Shown here one piece after another: positions 1-4,869 of a DNA stretch of 5,736 nt. This DNA comes from Chitinophagaceae bacterium (lineage in GTDB: Bacteria > Bacteroidota > Bacteroidia > Chitinophagales > Chitinophagaceae), in NCBI GenBank assembly GCA_030151745.1, contig JASLDA010000388.1, positions 1-5,736 of the forward strand, read 5' to 3'. Every line of letters starts with the position of its first letter. Within the stretch, counting starts at the first letter, position 1. Under the pieces are notes generated by a model. It made no database searches. It saw only the letters and a program-made list of their open reading frames with translations, and was not told the DNA's origin. The translations under genes were made by a program, and so were the position numbers.

Positions 1-49
1 GCAGCAAAATCTTAACGCCTGTAGCAGAGCGACCGAAAACGCAGACCGC

Positions 50-57
50 TAGTTTTG
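50..57 (+). promoter_or_regulatory. Possible Bacteroidota-type -7 promoter box
   Basis: TAGTTTTG matches the TAnnTTTG -7 consensus known for the primary sigma factor of Bacteroidota and ends 22 bases before the ATG at 80. That would give a short untranslated leader. I see no matching TTTG/TTG -33 element about 20 bases upstream, so only half of the usual promoter is present and the match could be chance. Confidence 0.25.
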
Positions 58-79
58 AGCTTCCTAACCTACCTATCGT

Positions 80-589
80 ATGGCATTCGAACCACTAAAA
101 GTCGGCGACGTCCGCAGCTTCACCGGCTGCTTCACCCACGAAGAATGGATCACGGGCAAGAACGCCCACCAGATCGCAACAGAGCTCGGCCTGCCGCCGC
201 ATCGCATGAAGGACGGCATCTTCGTAGTCTGGGCGGAACAGCTCCCCATGGCGAACCAGTTCCACCTCGGCGGCTACGCCAAGTTCGCCACCAATAATTT
301 CATCACCTACAGTCACAATGGTGAAGCGATCTGGAGCGAGAAGGATTTTGAGAATACTTACAAGGACGGTGGCCGCGTGCCGATCAGCATCGACGACGCC
401 AAGCGCGCCTGGATCGCAGAAATGCGCCGCAGCAAGCTTGTCAAGGTAATCTCCGTCGTTCCGGGCGCTGCTACCGATGTGTATCCTCCAGGCAACAAAG
501 CGCCGCAGATCATCGTCAATAGCCCCATCCGCTGCCAGGTCGCTAAGTTCCTGAAACCGTACGAGGTATTCCGGGGCATCTGGTCTTAG
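80..589 (+). CDS. Hypothetical protein, 169 residues, family not recognised
   Basis: I do not recognise this protein. The ATG at 80 is the first usable start, because in-frame stops lie just upstream at 50-52, 56-58 and 65-67. No Shine-Dalgarno motif precedes it, as is common in Bacteroidota. There is no signal peptide and no membrane segment, so it is probably soluble and cytoplasmic. It is rich in aromatic residues, with six Trp and Tyr residues between residues 51 and 111, and has two cysteines (C17, C152). A helical-looking stretch (about residues 104-118, DDAKRAWIAEMRRSK) is followed by a beta-type segment (LVKVISVV) and a VYPPGNKAP loop at about 134-142. The C-terminus ends in FRGIWS. 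The ORF is open throughout and has codon use broadly like its neighbours, so I think it is real. A 410-base gap separates it from the sugar-acid operon, so a functional link is not implied. It could be a lineage-specific protein or a cargo-type domain, but nothing in the sequence decides. Confidence 0.65.
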   Translation: MAFEPLKVGDVRSFTGCFTHEEWITGKNAHQIATELGLPPHRMKDGIFVVWAEQLPMANQFHLGGYAKFATNNFITYSHNGEAIWSEKDFENTYKDGGRVPISIDDAKRAWIAEMRRSKLVKVISVVPGAATDVYPPGNKAPQIIVNSPIRCQVAKFLKPYEVFRGIWS

Positions 590-636
590 GCATCCCCGCT
601 CCGGGCACAGTAAAACGCGTCAGCAGGGCTACAGGA

Positions 637-652
637 AGCTGAGAAATCAGCT
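637..652 (+). other. Small hairpin with GAAA tetraloop
   Basis: AGCTGA and TCAGCT form a perfect 6-bp stem closed by GAAA, a GNRA-type loop, about 50 bases after the stop of the first gene. No T-tract follows, so it is a weak candidate for an intrinsic terminator. It could instead protect the 3' end of the transcript or be incidental. Confidence 0.25.
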
Positions 653-758
653 GTACGGAATACGGAAACCACATTCCCGACACAAGCAGTTTCCCAAGGC
701 CGCCCCAGCCATCCAAGGTATTATGCTGCGCGCAGCAAGCATCAGGAATGCGATAGCA

Positions 759-833
759 GGGATCTGCGCCGCCTTTCCCCCATGTCACCCTGAGCGCAGT
801 CGAAGGGCGACATGGGGGAAAGGCGGCGCTCCC
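759..833. repeat. Large inverted repeat with CCTGAGCGCAGTCGAAGG core (dispersed palindromic element)
   Basis: Positions 766-786 and 809-829 are perfect 21-bp reverse complements around a 22-base centre. Inside the centre, CCCT (788-791) can also pair with AGGG (804-807) across a one-base mismatch. Outside, GGGA (759-762) can pair with TCCC (830-833) across a 3-base bulge. The centre contains CCTGAGCGCAGTCGAAGG, which I recall as the core of short palindromic elements scattered between genes in many Bacteroidota and other environmental bacteria. The flanking arms appear specific to this copy. The element lies between two genes transcribed in the same direction. It could end transcription from the left as a stem-loop or be a passive mobile repeat. 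There is no transposase and no obvious target-site duplication. Confidence 0.8.
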
Positions 834-966
834 GGAGCTTTTCATATCACGGTTCGACCCGGTTCGCCGCAACCCGAACCTCCGCTCTCCATGACATAAA
901 AAGAGATCCGATTAAGGATCCGTGCCCGGAGGATCACAGCCTCATGGTATAAAAATTGTCAACTCA

Positions 967-999
967 AGACGTCGCCATAACGGCGGCGTCTCTTCTTTT
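967..999 (+). terminator. Terminator-like hairpin abutting the dgoA start codon
   Basis: AGACGTCGCC (967-976) pairs with GGCGGCGTCT (982-991) over ten base pairs, one of them G-U in RNA, around the 5-base loop ATAAC. The tail TCTTCTTTT (991-999) follows directly, and the ATG at 1000 comes next. Stem, short loop and T-rich tail fit a rho-independent terminator, although the tail is interrupted by two C residues. The placement is odd. It could end an upstream small transcript, act as an attenuator for the operon, or form a stem that limits ribosome access to dgoA. Confidence 0.5.
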
Positions 1000-1656
1000 A
1001 TGGACACTCAAGCCATTCTCCGGCATATCCTGCAGCACCGCATCGTGGCGATCATCCGCGGCGCGGATCCGGCCGGGCTCTCTCAGATCGTCGAAGCGCT
1101 GTACGAAGGCGGCATCCGCACGGTCGAGGTCACGATCAACTCGCCGCAGCCCATGGAGGCTATAGCGGCCATCGTGAAGCAGACCGCGGGCCGCATGCGC
1201 ATCGGCGCTGGGACGGTGCTCGATCCCGAAACCGCGCGAATGGCCCTGCTGGCGGGGGCGGAGTATATCATCTCACCGACCTATTGCGCAGAAACCATCC
1301 GCATGACCAAGCGCTACGGCGCCGTCAGCATTCCCGGGGCGATGACGCCGACGGAGATCCTTTCCGCATACAATGCCGGCGGCGATATCATCAAAGTGTT
1401 TCCGGCCTCGACCGGCATATTCCTTTTTAAGGAGGTGCAAGGCCCCCTGCCCCATATCCCCCTTATGCCAACCGGCGGGGTGAGCCTGGATAACATCAAG
1501 TCGTATAAGGACGCCGGCGCCGTGGCCTATGGTATCGCGAGCTCGCTGGTAGACACCGGGATCCCGGTTTCCGCCGGATCGCTCGAGGCCATCCGCGACA
1601 AGGCCAGGGCTTTCCTCCGGGCCGTTTCCGATCCGTCCTCAGCGGCTATTTCTTAA
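1000..1656 (+). CDS. dgoA: 2-dehydro-3-deoxy-6-phosphogalactonate (KDPGal) aldolase, KDPG/KHG aldolase family
   Basis: This cytoplasmic class I aldolase, 218 residues, splits 2-dehydro-3-deoxy-6-phosphogalactonate into pyruvate and glyceraldehyde 3-phosphate. The family landmarks appear in order. They are IVAIIRG (15-21), VEVT with catalytic Glu43, GAGTV (69-73), SPT (92-94), the Schiff-base lysine Lys132 in IIKVFPAS, and the phosphate-binding PTGGV (157-161). After VEVT the sequence reads INSPQ. As I recall, E. coli DgoA has LNSPQ there, whereas Eda has LRT with a substrate-contacting Arg. This supports the galacto-type substrate over KDPG, as does the dgoD and dgoK context. I chose the ATG at 1000 because family members begin about 12-18 residues before the VAIIRG strand. 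A GTG at 922 would add 26 residues encoded by the terminator-like hairpin. There is no Shine-Dalgarno motif. The main alternative is a general KDPG/KHG aldolase (eda). Confidence 0.9.
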   Translation: MDTQAILRHILQHRIVAIIRGADPAGLSQIVEALYEGGIRTVEVTINSPQPMEAIAAIVKQTAGRMRIGAGTVLDPETARMALLAGAEYIISPTYCAETIRMTKRYGAVSIPGAMTPTEILSAYNAGGDIIKVFPASTGIFLFKEVQGPLPHIPLMPTGGVSLDNIKSYKDAGAVAYGIASSLVDTGIPVSAGSLEAIRDKARAFLRAVSDPSSAAIS

Positions 1657-1680
1657 TCGGGTAAATCGTGGTTCCGCTCT

Positions 1681-2829
1681 ATGAAAATTACAAGATTCGA
1701 ACTATTCCAGGTCCCGCCGCGCTGGCTCTTTCTGAAGATCGAAACGGACGCCGGCATCGTCGGCTGGGGCGAGCCGGTCATCGAAGGCAAGGCCGCAACC
1801 GTGAAAACCGCCGTCGGGGAGCTGATGGCAGGCCTGATCGGCGCAAACCCGCTCAATATAGAAGATCACTGGAACGCCATGTACCGGGGAGGATTCTACC
1901 GGGGCGGCCCCATCCTCATGAGCGCCATCGCCGGCATCGACCAGGCCCTCTGGGACATAAAAGGCAAATACCACGACGCCCCCATCCACATGCTCATGGG
2001 AGGCCAGGCCCGCAGCAGCATCCGGGTCTATTCCTGGATCGGCGGAGACCGGCCGGAACATGTGGGCGAAGCCGCGCGGGCCGTGGTCTATAAAGGATTT
2101 ACCGCCGTCAAGATGAACGCGACGGACGAGCTCCAGTACATCGACTCCTACGCCAAGATCGACGCATCGGTAGCCCGGATCGCAGCAGTGCGGGACGCCG
2201 TCGGAAAGGACATCGGCATCGGTGTGGACTTTCACGGCCGGGTTCATAAGCCCATGGCCAAGATCCTGGCCAAGGCGCTCGAGCCCTACAATCCCATGTT
2301 CATCGAAGAGCCGGTGCTCCCTGAGAACAACGAGGCGCTGCGCGAGATCGCCCGCCACGTCGCTATTCCCATCGCCACCGGCGAGCGCATGTTCTCCCGC
2401 TGGCATTTCAAGCCCTTGCTTATGGAAGGCGTCGTCGATATAATCCAGCCGGACTTGTCCCATGCTGGCGGCATTACCGAATGCAAGAAGATCATCAGCA
2501 TGGCGGAGGCTTTCGACGTGGCCGCAGCCCCGCACTGCCCCCTGGGCCCCATCGCGCTGGCGGCCTGCCTGCAGGTAGATGCCAGCTGCCATAACGCCTT
2601 CATCCAGGAACAGAGCCTCGGCATCCACTACAATACCAGCAACGACCTGCTCGACTATATCAGCGACGCCGCGGTCTTCGCTTATGAGAACGGCTTCGTG
2701 AAGATCCCCGACGGCCCGGGGCTCGGCATTTCCGTCAACGAGGATTATGTGAGAGAACGAGCCGCCATAGGCCACGACTGGCATAACCCGATCTGGCGGC
2801 ATGAAGACGGCAGCGTGGCGGAATGGTGA
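1681..2829 (+). CDS. dgoD: D-galactonate dehydratase, enolase/mandelate racemase superfamily
   Basis: This enzyme removes water from D-galactonate to give 2-dehydro-3-deoxy-D-galactonate in the cytoplasm, using Mg2+. At 382 residues it has the same length as E. coli DgoD as I recall it. It shares long signature blocks with that protein, including WGEPVIEG (29-36), FYRGGPILMSAIAGIDQALW (72-91) and the C-terminal WRHED-SVAEW. The N-terminal capping domain (about 1-110) is followed by the barrel. The metal ligands are Asp183, Glu209 and Glu235. The acid/base histidines are His185 (DFHGRV) and His285 (APHCPLGP), and Glu310 is also conserved. All fall at the numbering known for the E. coli enzyme. 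The start follows the aldolase stop by 24 bases without a Shine-Dalgarno motif. The close full-length match makes another acid sugar dehydratase of the superfamily unlikely. Confidence 0.97.
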   Translation: MKITRFELFQVPPRWLFLKIETDAGIVGWGEPVIEGKAATVKTAVGELMAGLIGANPLNIEDHWNAMYRGGFYRGGPILMSAIAGIDQALWDIKGKYHDAPIHMLMGGQARSSIRVYSWIGGDRPEHVGEAARAVVYKGFTAVKMNATDELQYIDSYAKIDASVARIAAVRDAVGKDIGIGVDFHGRVHKPMAKILAKALEPYNPMFIEEPVLPENNEALREIARHVAIPIATGERMFSRWHFKPLLMEGVVDIIQPDLSHAGGITECKKIISMAEAFDVAAAPHCPLGPIALAACLQVDASCHNAFIQEQSLGIHYNTSNDLLDYISDAAVFAYENGFVKIPDGPGLGISVNEDYVRERAAIGHDWHNPIWRHEDGSVAEW

Positions 2830-2841
2830 TGGGAGGGAATC

Positions 2842-2876
2842 TTGGATTGAAGATTTAAGATTGAAGATTGAGGGTA
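2842..2876 (+). repeat. Degenerate 7-bp tandem repeat in the dgoD-dgoK gap
   Basis: Five successive heptamers read TTGGATT, GAAGATT, TAAGATT, GAAGATT and GAGGGTA, so AAGATT recurs at 2850, 2857 and 2864 with exact 7-base spacing. The upstream AATCTT (2838-2843) is the reverse complement of AAGATT and could fold back on any copy. The tract is markedly AT-rich within a GC-rich operon. It may be a slippage-generated spacer or part of a dispersed low-complexity repeat. It ends just before the dgoK start, so it could influence translation coupling or mRNA stability. No function is shown by the sequence. Confidence 0.6.
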
Positions 2877-2877
2877 C

Positions 2878-3858
2878 ATGATACGCATGAAGCAAGACGA
2901 AATGTTCATCAGCTGCGATTGGGGGACCAGCTCGTTCCGGCTGCGGCTCGTCCGGGCCTCGGACTTCCGCGTGTTGGCGGACCTGAAGCGGAAAGACGGG
3001 AATAGCGCCATGGACCAGGCTTTCCGGGACAGCGGGGAAACTGACCGGAGCGGCTATTACCTCTCCTATCTCGACGAGCAGGTGGCATCGCTCGAAGCCG
3101 CCGCAAAGCAGTCCCTGGATGAACTGCCCATACTGATCTCCGGCATGGCGTCTTCCACGATCGGCATCAAGGAGCTGCCCTACAAGCCGCTGCCTTACGC
3201 GCTGGACGGATCCGATCTCACTGCGGAGTCGCTCGGGAACATAAGCGGGAAGAACGAAGTGTTCCTGATTTCCGGGGTCCGGAGCCAGGACGACGTGATG
3301 CGGGGGGAGGAAGTGCAGGTCGTGGGCTGCGGCATAGAATCCCGCCCCGAGCTGCAGCTGATGCTGCATCCCGGGACACATGCCAAGCATATACAGATTG
3401 AGCACGGACAGGTTACCGGCTTCCACACCTACATGACGGGGGAGCTGTTTGCCTTGCTTTCGGAGAAAAGCATCCTGGCCGGCTCCGTAAAGAAAGCCGG
3501 GGACGGGGACGCCGCCGGAGACGAAGCGTTCCGGGACGGGGTCAGGACCGGCAATACGTCGAATATCGTTCACAGCCTGTTTCTCGTCCGTACGAACCAG
3601 CTGTTCCGGAAGCTCAGCCCGGAAGAGAACTACCGCTATCTCAGCGGGCTGCTGATCGGCCACGAGCTGCGGGGTATCCCCGAATCCTTTTGCGGCCGCC
3701 TGTATCTCGCCGGAGAGGCCGCGCTGGTGCATGAATACGAGCTCGCGCTGCAAACCCTCGGCATAAGCAGCCGGCTGAAGCTGAGCGTCTGCGACGGCGA
3801 CGAGGCCACGTTCAAAGGGCAGTACGCCGTCTATTCCCGCCACAAGAACCGTTCATAG
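2878..3858 (+). CDS. dgoK: 2-dehydro-3-deoxygalactonokinase, DgoK family
   Basis: This kinase uses ATP to phosphorylate 2-dehydro-3-deoxy-D-galactonate at C6, producing the substrate of the aldolase. From the ATG at 2878 the protein has 326 residues. It carries the sugar-kinase phosphate loop CDWGTSS (13-19), VMRGEE (140-145), PGTH (165-168), MTGEL (186-190), SGLLIG (256-261), a glycine-containing GEAAL (279-283) and the C-terminal GDEATFKGQ (307-315). These blocks occur in the same order as in E. coli DgoK (about 292 residues). The extra length comes from a longer N-terminus and insertions near residues 40-60 and 205-215. Three in-frame ATGs (2878, 2887, 2902) are possible. Family alignment favours 2902, eight residues in, because the phosphate-loop strand follows at once. 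I keep 2878, which has a weak GAGGG five bases upstream. Confidence 0.93.
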   Translation: MIRMKQDEMFISCDWGTSSFRLRLVRASDFRVLADLKRKDGNSAMDQAFRDSGETDRSGYYLSYLDEQVASLEAAAKQSLDELPILISGMASSTIGIKELPYKPLPYALDGSDLTAESLGNISGKNEVFLISGVRSQDDVMRGEEVQVVGCGIESRPELQLMLHPGTHAKHIQIEHGQVTGFHTYMTGELFALLSEKSILAGSVKKAGDGDAAGDEAFRDGVRTGNTSNIVHSLFLVRTNQLFRKLSPEENYRYLSGLLIGHELRGIPESFCGRLYLAGEAALVHEYELALQTLGISSRLKLSVCDGDEATFKGQYAVYSRHKNRS

Positions 3859-3863
3859 CGCAC

Positions 3864-4772
3864 ATGGAACATCTGCCCCGCCGCACAGATCCAGCAACTT
3901 CCTATGCATCGCCGCTCCTGGCCACCCAATGCAGTCTGGGGGAAGGCGCTATCTGGAATCACCGGCAGCAGGTACTCCACTTCGTGGATATCGGGGAAGG
4001 ACTGGTATATACCTACGATCCTCTCGGCGGGCATTGCGGGCAGGTCCCGGCGTATTCGCGGGTAGGTACGGTAGTGCCGGTGGAGGGCGGCGGGCTGCTG
4101 CTGGCAACCCAGGCGGGGATCGCCACCCTGGATCCCGGGACGGGTGTTTTCGGTTGGCTGGCAAATCCCCTGCGCGACCCGGCCGTTCGCTTCAACGACG
4201 GAAAATGCGACCCTTCCGGCCGCTTCTGGATCGGCAGCATGGCGATGGACGGGCGCCGCGAAGCCGGCGCCCTATACCGGATGGACGCCGATGGCACCGT
4301 CACGCAGATGCTGGACCGGGTCTCCATTTCCAACGGCCTTGCCTGGAGCGCGGACCGGACCAGATTCTATTATATCGATACCCCTACAAGTTGCGTACAG
4401 GTATTCGATTACGACGATACCGGCGGGGATATCTCGAACCGCCGCGTGGCATTCCGCATCCCGGAGGAAGACGGCTCCCCGGACGGCATGAGCATCGACA
4501 GCGAAGGCCGGCTCTGGATCGCCATGTGGGCCGGCGGCTCCGTGAACTGCTACGATCCTGAAAACGGGGCCTTGCTCCACAGGGTGATCGTTCCGGCCCC
4601 GCACGCCAGCAGCTGCGCTTTCGGCGGGCCGGACCTGGACACACTTTATATCACGACCGCGCGGGTTGACCTGAGTCCCGAAGAGCTCCGGCAATGGCCG
4701 CAATCGGGGGACCTTTTCGTGGCGAAGCCGGGCGTGAAAGGTGTGGAAGCGAATTACTTCCGGAAGGCATGA
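3864..4772 (+). CDS. SMP-30/gluconolactonase-family sugar lactone hydrolase, probably galactono-lactonase
   Basis: This is a six-bladed beta-propeller metal-dependent lactonase of 302 residues with no signal peptide, so it is probably cytoplasmic. Family landmarks are LGEGAIW (25-31), VRFNDGKCDPSGRFWIGSM (108-126), SNGLAWS (156-162), YYIDT (169-173), SPDGMSID (205-212) and LWIAMW (217-222). The metal ligands expected by analogy with human SMP-30 (Glu18, Asn154, Asp204) map to Glu27, Asn157 and Asp207. The substrate contacts Arg101 and Asn103 map to Arg109 and Asn111. The family hydrolyses gluconolactone, galactonolactone, arabinonolactone and related lactones, and sequence alone does not fix the substrate. 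Its place five bases after dgoK points to D-galactono-lactone, supplying galactonate to DgoD. The first 20 residues look poorly conserved, and I see no better downstream ATG. Confidence 0.9.
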   Translation: MEHLPRRTDPATSYASPLLATQCSLGEGAIWNHRQQVLHFVDIGEGLVYTYDPLGGHCGQVPAYSRVGTVVPVEGGGLLLATQAGIATLDPGTGVFGWLANPLRDPAVRFNDGKCDPSGRFWIGSMAMDGRREAGALYRMDADGTVTQMLDRVSISNGLAWSADRTRFYYIDTPTSCVQVFDYDDTGGDISNRRVAFRIPEEDGSPDGMSIDSEGRLWIAMWAGGSVNCYDPENGALLHRVIVPAPHASSCAFGGPDLDTLYITTARVDLSPEELRQWPQSGDLFVAKPGVKGVEANYFRKA

Positions 4773-4773
4773 T

Positions 4774-4868
4774 ACCGGCAGTCCGCCTGCCGGCACGCAA
4801 TGCGGACCGGTACAGCGGATAATCTTCAGTAATGGCAGGAATAGTCAAGCTTCGCTCATCCGCATTGC
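4774..4868. terminator. Convergent intergenic region with competing inverted repeats, possible bidirectional terminator
   Basis: Just after the lactonase stop, CCGGCA (4775-4780) pairs with TGCCGG (4788-4793). Alternatively, ACCG plus GTCCGC (4774-4777, 4781-4786) pairs with GCGGAC plus CGGT (4802-4811) across a 3-base bulge. A longer-range perfect 10-bp inverted repeat links GCAATGCGGA (4797-4806) with TCCGCATTGC (4859-4868), and its right arm stops just before the stop codon of the minus-strand gene. No strong T-tract follows any stem on either strand. A terminator is therefore inferred mainly from position between converging genes. Confidence 0.35.
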
Positions 4869-4869
4869 T

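Larger units (their letters stand above)
590..999. other. 410-base non-coding region with several inverted repeats
   Basis: I see no convincing gene here on either strand. The left part (590-758) holds a small GAAA-loop hairpin and the 12-bp palindrome GCTGCGCGCAGC at 725-736. The middle (759-833) is a large inverted repeat. The right part (840-999) has GGTTCG at 851-856 and 861-866, either of which can pair with CGAACC at 875-880. It also has GATCC (905-909), GGATCC (916-921) and GGATC (931-935), which can pair in alternative ways, and a terminator-like hairpin next to dgoA. I found no clear TTTG...TAnnTTTG promoter or sigma-70-like promoter for the dgo operon, although one must lie here or further upstream. 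I checked by eye for tRNA and common riboswitch signatures and saw none. Confidence 0.6.
1000..4772 (+). other. Four-gene galactonate catabolic operon (dgoA-dgoD-dgoK-lactonase)
   Basis: Four same-strand genes with gaps of 24, 48 and 5 bases encode consecutive steps from galactono-lactone to pyruvate and glyceraldehyde 3-phosphate. They sit in the reverse of the reaction order: aldolase first, lactonase last. No promoter or terminator is visible inside the cluster. Galactose dehydrogenase, a galactonate transporter and a GntR-type regulator, which often accompany these genes, are absent from the window and may lie elsewhere. Confidence 0.85.

Noticed and set aside
1..52. Tail of an upstream gene in frame 2, ending at the TAG at 50-52
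   Set aside because: Only about 16 codons are visible, with no recognisable motif, so it cannot be told from chance.
543..872. 109-codon minus-strand frame through the intergenic region
   Set aside because: It runs through the inverted repeat and the 3' end of the first gene, has low-complexity composition and no family resemblance.
841..880. tRNA-like GGTTCGACCC segment
   Set aside because: The sequence around TTCGA does not form a T-stem, and no acceptor, anticodon arm or CCA end could be placed.
922..999. GTG start that would extend the aldolase by 26 residues
   Set aside because: The added residues are encoded by the leader and terminator-like hairpin, and family members start close to the IVAIIRG strand. 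The ATG at 1000 fits better.
880..1000. Known riboswitch ahead of the dgo operon
   Set aside because: I compared it by eye with common aptamer signatures (TPP, SAM, cobalamin, preQ1, glycine, fluoride) and found no match. Only the terminal hairpin is supported.
1702..3843. 713-codon open frame on the minus strand across dgoD and dgoK
   Set aside because: It is codon-aligned with the sense genes, so its stops would require TTA, CTA or TCA sense codons, which GC-rich genes avoid. The sense strand carries two well-recognised enzymes, and the antisense product resembles no family.
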